Shown: positions 8,584 to 17,174 of the stretch, one piece after another | Position numbering within the stretch: position 1 is the first letter of the stretch | Layout of the letters: every line of letters begins with the position of its first letter | NCBI GenBank assembly: GCA_023412475.1 | Contig: JAEYNR010000034.1 | Coordinates: 1 to 64,000, forward strand | DNA from: Fibrobacterota bacterium | GTDB lineage: Bacteria; Fibrobacterota; Chitinivibrionia; Chitinivibrionales; Chitinispirillaceae | Length of the DNA: 64,000 nucleotides | Direction: 5' to 3' | The notes under the pieces: generated by a model | Told to the model about the DNA's origin: nothing | The model's input: the letters and a program-made list of their open reading frames with translations, nothing else | Databases searched by the model: none | Position numbers and translations under genes: made by a program

Positions 8584-9723
8584 TTATTTCCCTGGTACCT
8601 CATCAGGACATCCATCATCATCTTTGTAATCATTGTAAACTTCTGGGTCATTAGGGCAGACATCTTTTGAGTCCGGGATATTGTCCAGATCATTATCAAA
8701 ATCATCGCAGCCATCATCATCTCTAAATCCATCAAAATCTTCAGCCAGATCAGGGCATCGGTCCTGAGTGTCATAGATCCCATCGTTATCATTATCAAAA
8801 TCAGGACATCCATCATCATCTTCGAACCCATCAATATCCTCTGGCATTGATGGGCAGGCATCATCGTCGCCATAAATCTTGTCGCTATCGGGATCGGTCA
8901 GTTTGTTTTTGAGATCCATTTCATTAATTATCCCGACAGTCGCCCCGTCTTTTCCTTTTCCTTTTAACACAAGTGGCTGATTTTCAAAATATTCCACACC
9001 ATCATTGAGCATGGTGTATCCTGGGTCTTCATGCAAATTGGATCTGTCTGCACGGGTATATAAATTACATGGCAGGCGATTACCATAAAAATCATTGTAT
9101 ATAACTCGTGACCTTTCTGATTCCAGGCTAGTCCAGATACCGTATTCTTTATTATTTAGAAAGACATTGTTCATGATAAGGACTTCGCTTCTTCCAGAGA
9201 GCTTTATTCCGCAATATCCGTTCTCGGAGATAATATTATGTTCGATTGAAGTATTTATGCTTCGGGTAGATTCGCAGAAAATACCAGTCCAGGCATTGCG
9301 GTAAATTATACAGTTTCGAATATAGGGAAGAGTAATCAGGCAATGGATGCCGGTCTCTTTATTATCTTTGACGATAACCTCTTGGATAATATTGGCGGTG
9401 TTTTCACATTTTATTCCGATAGATCCGTTCTCTATAGTGCACTTTTTAATCAAAGTCTTATCGGCAGCTTTTATTACTGCTTCTTTGCCATTTCCATGAA
9501 TTTTTGTTTTTGAAATGGATTCGCCTATAAGAGAAATATTATCTTTAAGTGTAACCGTTTCCCGGTAAAATCCATTGAGCAGGAAGACTGTGTCGCTTGG
9601 ATCTGCTCTATCGACGGCGGCTTGAATACTCTGCACATCTTTAGGAACGCAGATAATCTTTGATTGGGAAACTGTCGGGAAGATCGAAATGAGTACTATT
9701 AACTGCTTTAGAATGTTAGTCAT
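8584..9723 (-). CDS. Secreted parallel beta-helix protein with thrombospondin type 3 repeats
   Basis: 379 residues. An N-terminal signal-like segment (about 4-20) precedes PKDVQSIQAAVDRA and VFLLNGFYRETV, the typical start of a NosD/pectate-lyase-like right-handed beta-helix. Repeating NCIIYRNAWTGI and NNVFLNNKEYGI turns run to about residue 250. From about 285 it has acidic Asp/Cys repeats (DGFEDDDGCPDFDNDNDG, DGFRDDDGCDDFDNDLDN, YKDDDGCPD) of the thrombospondin type 3 class, which bind calcium. Such repeats often link to an OmpA domain in Gram-negatives, but here the protein ends right after them. It is probably exported or surface-attached; carbohydrate binding or cleavage is unproven. Confidence 0.8.
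   Translation of the reverse strand: MTNILKQLIVLISIFPTVSQSKIICVPKDVQSIQAAVDRADPSDTVFLLNGFYRETVTLKDNISLIGESISKTKIHGNGKEAVIKAADKTLIKKCTIENGSIGIKCENTANIIQEVIVKDNKETGIHCLITLPYIRNCIIYRNAWTGIFCESTRSINTSIEHNIISENGYCGIKLSGRSEVLIMNNVFLNNKEYGIWTSLESERSRVIYNDFYGNRLPCNLYTRADRSNLHEDPGYTMLNDGVEYFENQPLVLKGKGKDGATVGIINEMDLKNKLTDPDSDKIYGDDDACPSMPEDIDGFEDDDGCPDFDNDNDGIYDTQDRCPDLAEDFDGFRDDDGCDDFDNDLDNIPDSKDVCPNDPEVYNDYKDDDGCPDEVPGK
8604..8870 (-). repeat. Internal tandem repeats coding the TSP3 Asp-rich units
   Basis: The plus strand shows recurring ATCCATCATCATCTT blocks at about 8609 and 8808 and related ATCATTATCAAAATC units, reflecting the repeated DDDGCPD-DFDNDND coding units. Near-identity at DNA level indicates recent expansion or gene conversion. 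Confidence 0.6.
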
Positions 9724-9953
9724 TGAAATCCCCTTTTTCGTGGGTGTAGTACGTCTTCATAATAATCTACGATATTTCTTAAAGCAAGGCAAATGTGATA
9801 TCAGATAAACTGTATTCATATGGAATACAAATTACATCTAGAACGTTGGAGCATGTGTTATTTAGTGAAGGTATGAAGCAGCAGCCAGGTCGAGTTTCCC
9901 GCATTAATACAACTGGCCACCCCACATTTTTATGGACTCTTTAGGAAATTATA

Positions 9954-10298
9954 ATGAAACCGGTATTTATCTTTAATTTTCTGGTGATGTTTTTTTTAGC
10001 AGCAACAAATACCGTAGAGGCTTCTTCAACTGAAAAATTTGCTTCATTTCTGGCTGGAATACTTCTGATAGAAGAGAGCAGGAATTTTAGCTCAGAACAA
10101 AAAGCTCTTGAATATAAGCAGTTGCAGCAAATAACCGGGATTAGCGGTTCTGAGGTAATTGAGTTTATTAATAGCTTTCGAGAAAATCCGAAAGAGTTTA
10201 AAGAGATCTACACTTCTATCAAAGCAGAGTTGACTGGAGCTGAAAAAGATAAAAAGAAGGTGGAGGAGAATAAGGATATTGATAAAAAAGTTAGATAG
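9954..10298 (+). CDS. Small exported protein, unknown
   Basis: 114 residues with a clear signal peptide (MKPVFIFNFLVMFFLAATNTVEA, cleavage likely near SS). The mature part is alpha-helical and charged, ending in a Lys/Glu-rich tail (AEKDKKKVEENKDIDKKVR). There is an AGGA ribosome site. It lies 41 bases before trxA on the same strand, so the two may be co-expressed. I recognise no domain. It could be a small periplasmic helical protein. Confidence 0.55.
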   Translation: MKPVFIFNFLVMFFLAATNTVEASSTEKFASFLAGILLIEESRNFSSEQKALEYKQLQQITGISGSEVIEFINSFRENPKEFKEIYTSIKAELTGAEKDKKKVEENKDIDKKVR

Positions 10299-10339
10299 TA
10301 TTGTAAACAATATTTCTTAATATTATTATAGAGGTAAAA

Positions 10340-10669
10340 ATGGCTGAGAATGTTTTTGAGATTTCAGATGAAGAATTTTCTAAGGAAGTGCTTTCAAGCG
10401 AAATACCTGTAATTGTGGACTTCTGGGCTGAATGGTGTGGTCCCTGCAAAATGTTAACTCCGATATTTACAGAGCTGGCTTCTGAATATCAGGGGAAGGT
10501 TAAATTTGTGAAGATTAACATAGATAATTGCCCGAAGACTGCCTCTGGTTACGGCGTAAACAGTATTCCTACAATGCTTTTTTTTAATAATGGCAAAATT
10601 GTAGAACAGCATACAGGGCTTTTGGCGAAAGCTCCATTAAAAGTAAAAATTGACAGGGCTTTTGCCTGA
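10340..10669 (+). CDS. trxA: Thioredoxin
   Basis: 109 residues, standard size. The redox motif WCGPCK has the active cysteines at 33 and 36. The cis-proline block SIPTMLFF and the buried Asp in VIVDFWA are present. It reduces disulphides in cytoplasmic proteins using thioredoxin reductase, which is not in this window. GAGGT precedes the ATG. It is followed after 11 bases by a radical SAM gene. Confidence 0.95.
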   Translation: MAENVFEISDEEFSKEVLSSEIPVIVDFWAEWCGPCKMLTPIFTELASEYQGKVKFVKINIDNCPKTASGYGVNSIPTMLFFNNGKIVEQHTGLLAKAPLKVKIDRAFA

Positions 10670-10680
10670 AAAGGTACATA

Positions 10681-12159
10681 ATGAAAGTATTGACATTAAA
10701 TCCTCCGTTTCTGCCTAAATTTTCCAGAGAATCCCGCTCTCCGGCTGTTGCCAGAAGTGGTACACTTTATTATCCGATGTGGTTAGCATATGCAACAGGT
10801 AATCTTGAGAAGGCTGGAAACGAAGTACTTCTCATTGATGCACCGGCGGCAAATTTGTCTTTAGAGCAGATAATCCAGAAAACGATTGATTTTAATCCAG
10901 CAGTTGCCATTCTGGATACATCAACTCCCAGTATATATAGTGATATCGAAGCTGGAATTGCACTAAAGAAAGCTATTCCGTCACTTTTCTGCATACTGGT
11001 AGGGGTTCATGTCTCTGCTTTGCCAGAGCAATCTCTTGAACTGAATTCTATAATCGATGCTGTTGCTTTTGGAGAGTATGATCAGACAGTTGTGGAACTG
11101 GTTAAATGTCTTACGGAAGAAGGACGCCCGGACGACACTGTACTGAGCAGTATAAAAGGAATAGCTTTTCGAAGCAGTACAGGTGAGATTATAAAAAACA
11201 GAGCCCGGACTTATATTAAAGATCTTGATAGTATACCATTTGTTTCTTCGGTATATAAAAAGCATCTGGATATCAAGCCCTATTTTTATGGTCACAGCCG
11301 CCATCCTCTGATTGTAACAGTCACAGGGAGAGGGTGCCCTTATCACTGTACATATTGTGTTATCCCCCAGACATTACAGGGACATCAATACCGAAAACGT
11401 TCTGTTAGCTCTATAGTTGAAGAATTTTTGTACATAGCCAGTCATTTTCCTGAAGTAAGGGAAATAATGATAGAGGATGATACTTTGACTGCAGATAAGA
11501 AGCGCTGCCGTGAACTGGCAGAGGCTCTCATTGCAGCCGGCGCTACTAAAATTCCATGGTCTGCTAACTCCCGGGCAGAAGTAGATTACCAAACCATGCG
11601 GCTGATGAAAAAGGCTGGATGCAGGCTTTTTTGTGTAGGCTTTGAGAGCGGGGATCAGCAGATTCTTGATAATATTCAAAAATCGATAACTCTTGACCGA
11701 ATCAGGCAATTTTTAAAAGATGCCAAGCGTGCAGGCATTCTTATACATGGCTGCTTTATGGTGGGCAATAGAGGAGAAACCAGGGAGACGCTGGAAAAGA
11801 CTCTTGCCTTTGCCAAGGAAATCAATCCTGATACTGCCCAGTTTTTTCCAATTATGGTATATCCTGGTACAAGCGATTATGAGTATTTCAAAGAAAAGGG
11901 CTGGATAGTTACCAATGATTATCGCAAGTGGGTTACCCCGGATGGTTTGCACTCATCTGTTGTGTCAAATCCTGAGCTTACCTATGAACAACTGGTATGC
12001 TTTTGTGACCGGGCGCGTAAAGAATTTTACTTTCGTCCTAGTTACATTTTAACCAAACTGAGTCAGATTTTCACCACCCCTTCAGAAGCTAAAAGGATAA
12101 TCAAGGCAGGGTGGACCTTTATTGGCTATCAGGTGAATCCACGCTATAGGAAGGTTTGA
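10681..12159 (+). CDS. B12-binding-domain radical SAM protein
   Basis: 492 residues. The N-terminal Rossmann-like region (1-150) resembles the cobalamin-binding domain of class B radical SAM enzymes (VLTLNPPF, VGVHVSALPEQ), but I do not see the DxHxxG cobalamin-ligand motif. The radical SAM core has C219, C223 and C226 in GRGCPYHCTYC for the 4Fe-4S cluster, followed by EIMIEDDT and CRLFCVGFESG. Relatives act on lipids, bacteriochlorophyll, hopanoids or antibiotics; the substrate here is unknown. It lies between trxA and a GT2 gene, with 10 bases before the latter, which suggests an envelope or lipid-modification operon. Confidence 0.85.
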   Translation: MKVLTLNPPFLPKFSRESRSPAVARSGTLYYPMWLAYATGNLEKAGNEVLLIDAPAANLSLEQIIQKTIDFNPAVAILDTSTPSIYSDIEAGIALKKAIPSLFCILVGVHVSALPEQSLELNSIIDAVAFGEYDQTVVELVKCLTEEGRPDDTVLSSIKGIAFRSSTGEIIKNRARTYIKDLDSIPFVSSVYKKHLDIKPYFYGHSRHPLIVTVTGRGCPYHCTYCVIPQTLQGHQYRKRSVSSIVEEFLYIASHFPEVREIMIEDDTLTADKKRCRELAEALIAAGATKIPWSANSRAEVDYQTMRLMKKAGCRLFCVGFESGDQQILDNIQKSITLDRIRQFLKDAKRAGILIHGCFMVGNRGETRETLEKTLAFAKEINPDTAQFFPIMVYPGTSDYEYFKEKGWIVTNDYRKWVTPDGLHSSVVSNPELTYEQLVCFCDRARKEFYFRPSYILTKLSQIFTTPSEAKRIIKAGWTFIGYQVNPRYRKV

Positions 12160-12169
12160 GAAATCTGAA

Positions 12170-13321
12170 ATGCTTGATTTGCTAAAATGGTTGTTCTGGC
12201 TCTCGGTATTCTCAATAATCTATTCCTACAGCCTCTATCCTTTTTTGCTGGTTATATTTTATCGTTTGTTTGGCAGACCTGTAATAAAGGACAGCTCGTT
12301 TACCCCTACAGTGGGTGTTCTGATACCTGTTCACAATGAAGAGGCGGTTATCAGGAAAAAAATCGATAATATATTATCCCTGAACTATCCGAAAGACAAG
12401 CTCAGTATCTGGGTAGGATCCGATCTTAGCACTGACCGTACAGAGGAGTTTGTCAAAGAATACAATGATCCCAGAATTCATCTGTGGCGATCTCCGGCCC
12501 GTGCCGGAAAAACCGGGATCTTAAACAATCTTGTACCACAAATTGATGCAGAAATCATACTTTTTACAGATGCTAATACTATGCATCAAAAAGACTGCCT
12601 GAGAGCAATCGCCTGTAACTTGGCCGATCCATCTGTAGGGGCAGTTGCTGGACACATCGAGCATGTTCAGGATTCTGATCAAGATGATCAGTTTGGTGAG
12701 AGTATGTACCGTAAATTTGAATCAAAGCAGAAATATATGGAAGGAATGCTACACAGTACTATCTCGGCTTTCGGGGGATTTTATGCTATTCGTAAATCCT
12801 TATTTAAACCCATTCCACCCAATTCTTATTCCAATGATGATGTATTGATACCGATGAGCATAATTCGTCAAAAATTCAGAGTCATATACGAACCTTTAGC
12901 CAAATCGGTTGAAGATAATACAGGTAGTGTTAGCTCCGAGTTTCATAGAAGAATTCGAATCGGTGCCGGAAATTTTCAGGCATTTTCCTGGCTGATCGAT
13001 TTTCTAAATCCTTTCAAGGGATGGCCTTTTTTCTGTTTCCTTTCTCACAAGGTCAGCAGATGGTTTTCTCCATTCTTCTTTGTTACAGCGGCAGTGACAT
13101 GTTTTATTCTGTCACTATCTGGACAGGAGGCTGTATATCGTATGTTGTTTGCTGCCGGTTCAATATTTCTGGTCACCGGCCTTCTTCATAAGATCATTGC
13201 ACTCAGAATTACCCGCCATATCTATTATTTTTTGATGATGAATATTGCGCTGATTCTGGGATTTTTGCGATTCATTTGTGGAATTAAATCTGCAGCCTGG
13301 TCAAGAACTGAGCGAAGCTGA
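12170..13321 (+). CDS. Membrane glycosyltransferase family 2
   Basis: 383 residues. One N-terminal span (about 7-28), then a GT-A domain with GVLIPVHNEE, VGSDLSTDRTEE, SPARAGKTGILN and the metal-binding stretch LFTDANTMHQ. Two or three C-terminal spans follow from about 285. The layout resembles the processive or polysaccharide-building GT2 enzymes that place sugars on a membrane acceptor. It probably belongs to the trxA-radical SAM-GT2 unit (10-base gap). The donor sugar cannot be read from sequence. Confidence 0.85.
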   Translation: MLDLLKWLFWLSVFSIIYSYSLYPFLLVIFYRLFGRPVIKDSSFTPTVGVLIPVHNEEAVIRKKIDNILSLNYPKDKLSIWVGSDLSTDRTEEFVKEYNDPRIHLWRSPARAGKTGILNNLVPQIDAEIILFTDANTMHQKDCLRAIACNLADPSVGAVAGHIEHVQDSDQDDQFGESMYRKFESKQKYMEGMLHSTISAFGGFYAIRKSLFKPIPPNSYSNDDVLIPMSIIRQKFRVIYEPLAKSVEDNTGSVSSEFHRRIRIGAGNFQAFSWLIDFLNPFKGWPFFCFLSHKVSRWFSPFFFVTAAVTCFILSLSGQEAVYRMLFAAGSIFLVTGLLHKIIALRITRHIYYFLMMNIALILGFLRFICGIKSAAWSRTERS

Positions 13322-13330
13322 AACTCCGGC

Positions 13331-13361
13331 TAAAAAAAAGGCCCGGGTAAACCCGGACCTC
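13331..13361 (-). terminator. Intrinsic terminator of the cold-shock gene
   Basis: Hairpin with core CCGGGT/ACCCGG extended by flanking GC pairs. On the minus strand it is followed by CCTTTTTTTTA. It lies 25 bases past the csp stop and just beyond the convergent GT2 stop, so it may serve both. Confidence 0.85.
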
Positions 13362-13385
13362 TCACTTGCATATATGTTCGAAGAA

Positions 13386-13589
13386 CTACGATGGAATTAC
13401 ATTCTGAGCATTGGGACCCTTTGCACCATCAACAACTTCAAACTGCACTTTCTGACCTTCTTCAAGTTTCCGGAATCCATTAGTCTGGATTGCAGAAAAA
13501 TGAACAAAAACATCACGAGATCCATCATCAGGTGAGATGAATCCAAATCCTTTGGCCTCATTGAACCACTTCACAACTCCTGTGGGCAT
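13386..13589 (-). CDS. Cold-shock domain protein
   Basis: 67 residues, the normal CspA-family length. RNP1 KGFGFISPDDG and RNP2 DVFVHFSAI are intact, so it should bind single-stranded RNA or DNA as a chaperone. The start is the ATG at 13589 (MPTGVVKWFN), with GAGGTT upstream; the frame opens at a TTG nine bases earlier. Two stem-loops lie in the presumed leader (13625-13675). It has its own terminator, so it is probably a single-gene unit. Confidence 0.95.
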   Translation of the reverse strand: MPTGVVKWFNEAKGFGFISPDDGSRDVFVHFSAIQTNGFRKLEEGQKVQFEVVDGAKGPNAQNVIPS

Positions 13590-13624
13590 ACTGCACAACC
13601 TCTTTTTAAAAGTAAAACTTATGA

Positions 13625-13675
13625 GATACTTTATAGGAAAGTATCAAATATACAATTCTCTGTAAGATATTTGAT
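13625..13675 (-). promoter_or_regulatory. Two adjacent stem-loops in the csp leader
   Basis: ATCAAATAT (13643-13651) pairs with ATATTTGAT (13667-13675), and GATACTTT (13625-13632) pairs with AAAGTATC (13638-13645). The two perfect stems share three bases, so they stack or compete. They lie about 36-86 bases upstream of the csp ATG. In E. coli the cspA leader folds into temperature-dependent structures; a similar role here is inferred. Confidence 0.45.
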
Positions 13676-13908
13676 GCCGTAATGGAAAGAAAGAAAATAT
13701 TATTGATGATGGAAATTAACGGAGGAGATGGCAAATTAAACCGTTGTAACTATACATCCAAAATTGACACGATTCTTTAAATTTGTATAACGAATAAGGC
13801 TCAATGCACCTTGTTTAAAGGGGAAAAAACCTGCCCTGCAAAACAACATCTTAGCATTTGGTTTCATCCGGTAGCTTGACTTGATTTGATAATGCCAGAA
13901 AACTATTG

Positions 13909-13939
13909 AAAAAAAAGCAGCTCCGCTAAGAGGAGCTGC
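13909..13939 (-). terminator. Intrinsic terminator of groESL
   Basis: GCAGCTCC and GGAGCTGC form an 8-bp GC-rich stem with a 7-base loop. On the minus strand it is followed by a run of eight T. It lies 31 bases past the groEL stop. Confidence 0.88.
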
Positions 13940-13970
13940 CATGGAAATAAGAACTAAAAAAAGTTCAGAA

Positions 13971-15605
13971 TTAATAATCGCCCATACCACCTGGCATACC
14001 AGCCCCGGCACCAGCAGATTTATCTTTGCTTTCTGGTTTTTCCGAAACGATACATTCGGTGGTAAGGATAAGGCTTGCAATACTTGCGGCATTCTCAAGA
14101 GCAGTGCGTGTTACCTTTGTTGGATCTATAACTCCACTGTTGAGCAGATCTTCAAAGGTATCTCTATATGCATTATAACCATAAGCGCCCTTGTTTTTCT
14201 TGACTTCATTGGCTATTACAGATGATTCCTTGCCGGCATTGGAAGCAATCAACCGTAATGGCTCCTCACAAGCCCGGCGAATTATATCAATACCGATCTT
14301 CTCGTCATCTTCAATTTTCAAAGAATCAAGAACTGAAGATGCACGAATCAAAGCAACGCCACCTCCTGGAACAACACCCTCCTCTACAGCAGCCCTGGTA
14401 GCATGCAGCGCATCTTCAACTCTGGCTTTCTTCTCTTTCATTTCAGTCTCAGTTGCAGCACCAATCTTCAAAACAGCGACTCCACCAGCCAATTTAGCCA
14501 AACGTTCCTGAAGCTTTTCCCGATCATAATCGGAGGTGGTTTCTTCAATCTGTTTGCGAATCTGATTGATGCGAGCCTTGATGTCTTGAGCGTTTCCAGC
14601 TCCCTCGATGATAGTGCTGTTTTCTTTATCGATAATGATCCGTTTGGCTTTACCGAGTGAATCGACTGTAGTGTTTTCGAGCTTAAAACCGGCTTCTTCT
14701 GAAATGACAATTCCGCCAGTAAGAGTTGCAATATCCTCAAGCATTGCTTTTCTTCTATCACCAAACCCGGGTGCTTTAATAGCAGCGATTTTGAGAGTGC
14801 CACGAAGCTTATTTACAACCAGTGTCGCAAGTGCCTCACCATCGACATCCTCTGCAATGATAAGGAAGCTTTTGCCCATCTGAACTACTTTTTCAAGTAA
14901 TGGTAGTAAATCTTTCATGGCGCTGATTTTTTTATCATGAATTAGAATCAATGGCTCTTCAAGAACACATTCCATATTGTCGGGATTGGTGACAAAGTAT
15001 GGAGAGAGATATCCACGGTCAAACTGCATTCCTTCCACTACATCAAGAGTAGTGTCCATGCTTTTGGCCTCTTCAACTGTGATCACTCCATCCTTGCCAA
15101 CCTTTTCCATTGCATCTGCAAGCAGATCACCTATTGCGAAATCATTATTGGCAGAAATCGCTCCGACCTGAGCAATCTCTTTTTTGCCCGATACAGGACT
15201 GGAATTTTTTTTCAGTTGATCAATAATTGCCTTTACCGCCTTATCCATTCCTCTTTTAATAGCCATAGGGTCAGCACCAGAAGTAACGTTTTTAATTCCC
15301 AGATGAGAAATTATCTGCGCCAGAACCGTAGCGGTTGTTGTCCCATCTCCGGCATCATCGGAAGTTTTTGAGGCAACCTCTTTGACCATTTTTGCGCCCA
15401 TGTTTTCAAACTTGTCATCAAGCTCAACCTCTTTGGCGACGGTTACACCATCTTTTGTAACAACCGGAGAGCCCCAGCTCTTTTCAATAACCACATTGCG
15501 ACCACGGGGGCCTAAAGTTACCTTGACTGCATTGGCAAGAGTATCAACCCCTTTGAGGAGTTTTTCACGGGCAGAAGTATCAAAAGCAAGCATTTTAGCT
15601 GCCAT
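13971..15605 (-). CDS. groL: Chaperonin GroEL (60 kDa)
   Basis: 544 residues, standard length. It forms the double-ring ATP-driven folding chamber with GroES. ATP-site blocks LGPRGRNVVIEKSWG and DGTTTATVLAQ and the family signature AAVEEGVVPGGG are present, and the protein ends in a Gly/Met-rich tail (AGAGAGMPGGMGDY). It has a Shine-Dalgarno GGAGATC. It is second in the groES-groEL operon (57-base gap) and ends at a strong terminator. Confidence 0.98.
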   Translation of the reverse strand: MAAKMLAFDTSAREKLLKGVDTLANAVKVTLGPRGRNVVIEKSWGSPVVTKDGVTVAKEVELDDKFENMGAKMVKEVASKTSDDAGDGTTTATVLAQIISHLGIKNVTSGADPMAIKRGMDKAVKAIIDQLKKNSSPVSGKKEIAQVGAISANNDFAIGDLLADAMEKVGKDGVITVEEAKSMDTTLDVVEGMQFDRGYLSPYFVTNPDNMECVLEEPLILIHDKKISAMKDLLPLLEKVVQMGKSFLIIAEDVDGEALATLVVNKLRGTLKIAAIKAPGFGDRRKAMLEDIATLTGGIVISEEAGFKLENTTVDSLGKAKRIIIDKENSTIIEGAGNAQDIKARINQIRKQIEETTSDYDREKLQERLAKLAGGVAVLKIGAATETEMKEKKARVEDALHATRAAVEEGVVPGGGVALIRASSVLDSLKIEDDEKIGIDIIRRACEEPLRLIASNAGKESSVIANEVKKNKGAYGYNAYRDTFEDLLNSGVIDPTKVTRTALENAASIASLILTTECIVSEKPESKDKSAGAGAGMPGGMGDY

Positions 15606-15662
15606 AAAGCAGATCTCCTTTTCTAATTTTTGTTGCGAGTTAATTTCTGAGTTTACTGAAAA

Positions 15663-15947
15663 TTATATGATTGCCAGAATGTCACTTTCACGAACAATAA
15701 GGTAATCTTCTCCATCAATGGTAACTTCTGTACCGGAATATTTTCCGTAAAGAACTTTGTCGCCTTTTTTCAGAGAGACTTCAATTTTTTGCCCCTTATC
15801 AGTGACCTTACCAGGCCCCACTGCGATCACCTCAGCTTTTTGTGGCTTTTCCTTTGCATTATCGGGGATAATGATTCCACCGGCAGTCTTCTCTTCTGCT
15901 TCCATGGGTTTGAGAATTATCCGATCTTCAAGTGGTTTTACATTCAT
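15663..15947 (-). CDS. groS: Co-chaperonin GroES (10 kDa)
   Basis: 94 residues. It has the family start VKPLEDRIILKP, the mobile loop around EEKTAGGIIIPDNAKEKPQ that contacts GroEL, and the roof and end blocks KVLYGKYSGTEV and YLIVRESDILAII. It is the first gene of groESL, with AGGGAGG upstream of the ATG. I do not see a CIRCE inverted repeat (TTAGCACTC and its partner) in the upstream gap. Confidence 0.97.
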   Translation of the reverse strand: MNVKPLEDRIILKPMEAEEKTAGGIIIPDNAKEKPQKAEVIAVGPGKVTDKGQKIEVSLKKGDKVLYGKYSGTEVTIDGEDYLIVRESDILAII

Positions 15948-16241
15948 AAAAACCTCCCTATTGAATTTGTGGTTGAAAAAATGTTATAACAATCAAAATT
16001 GATGGTCTCAGCTCAAAGCAAAAGGCATGCCTAATGTTCCGGGGGAGCATTGTGAGGCAAATAATGTTCAATTGATCCAATAGTTCCAAAACAATTGTTT
16101 GATTTTGAAACAGACATTCCGTTTTCAAACATACTTTCGAAACATACTAAACTAAATGCTGCTCCGTTTTTCGAGCACGATGATATAGGTATTGTTAGCG
16201 GGGCTATGCAGGAACCAAAAAGCAGCTATTTTTTAAATTAA
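15948..16241. other. groESL promoter gap
   Basis: 294 bases holding the groES leader and the 3' side of the next minus-strand gene. The gap has short AT-rich palindromic bits (AAAACAATTGTTT near 16091) but no CIRCE and no obvious sigma-32-type site. I cannot place the promoter with confidence. Confidence 0.35.
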
Positions 16242-17000
16242 TTAGCAGATGGTGACTTGAGGTGCTTTACCTTTGAGGTCAAAGTTCTCAAAGGAAACTC
16301 TTCTGGAAAGATCCGGAGTATCCGATCTACAGCAGGCAGGTAGAACGGAGCAGTATTTTTTTATGAATCGTGAAGCATACATTTTCCAGGTCTGGTCGAA
16401 CGAGCCCCCCGAGAGATGTTTCACCAGGATATCAGTGGTGACTTTGAGATGGTGAGTCTTTGCGATTTGCATACAAATATCCATATCATAAAAATGAAAA
16501 CCATCAAAAGTAATATCATCAAAGCGGATCTGTTTGAAGAGGCTTTTCCTGATTGCAAAGAAAAGCCCATCTACAGCCACCACTGGGGTGTCCTCGCTCT
16601 GCCAGTCAAATACTGTGAGAAAAAAGCTGGATCCCTGATCTAATTCATGTATGACCTGACCCTTGATAAAGGGTCTGCCAGCGGCAACCCAGGCAGGATT
16701 GTCTGCAAAAAGATATTGAGTCCCGGCAACTCCTACCAAACCCAAAGAATTTTCACTGAATTTCTCTGTCAACTTCTGAGCCCACCTGCCTTCAACAAAA
16801 AAAACATCTTCATGCATAAATACCAGTATTTCACCTCCAGCTCTTTTTACACCCTCATTGTAGGCGCTACAGAGATTGTACCGGTTACTTCTATTGTCAA
16901 TTCTGATGTATTCGGTTTCGGTACCGGCTGTTCTCTGAACATTCCGTTGATGAATATCCCAGGACAATTCTTTACGCGAGCAGGTAATAATGCTTATCAT
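16242..17000 (-). CDS. Glycosyltransferase-like protein (GT2-type fold)
   Basis: 252 residues from the ATG at 17000; the frame upstream opens only at a TTG. It starts directly with the MISIITCSR beta-strand and has YNEGVKRAGGEILVFMHEDVFF (the DxD-like metal site is HED), VDGLFFAIRKSLF and FDGFHFYDMDICMQ. This pattern matches short soluble GT2-like transferases of the Glyco_tranf_2_5 type. No membrane span is seen. It lies alone between groES and the hybrid kinase, on the same strand. Acceptor and donor are unknown. Confidence 0.75.
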   Translation of the reverse strand: MISIITCSRKELSWDIHQRNVQRTAGTETEYIRIDNRSNRYNLCSAYNEGVKRAGGEILVFMHEDVFFVEGRWAQKLTEKFSENSLGLVGVAGTQYLFADNPAWVAAGRPFIKGQVIHELDQGSSFFLTVFDWQSEDTPVVAVDGLFFAIRKSLFKQIRFDDITFDGFHFYDMDICMQIAKTHHLKVTTDILVKHLSGGSFDQTWKMYASRFIKKYCSVLPACCRSDTPDLSRRVSFENFDLKGKAPQVTIC

Positions 17001-17174
17001 GGTAAATAGCTTATAATTAGGATTAAAAAAATACAACCTAAATCGGCCTTGTTTCTTTGAAGATGAAAACGCACAGCTGCCAATAAATCAGTGCATTTTG
17101 CATTCGAAGGGACAACTTGGAGCAGGAAGGTGATATCCCAAAGAAAATGGAAAAAAACTCTTTAACTGTGCGTG

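Noticed and set aside
13736..14098. Minus-strand open frame overlapping the groEL end
   Set aside because: It lies out of frame with groEL across its 3' end and the terminator; composition is not protein-like.
15948..16241. CIRCE element before groES
   Set aside because: Looked for TTAGCACTC/GAGTGCTAA and near matches and found none.
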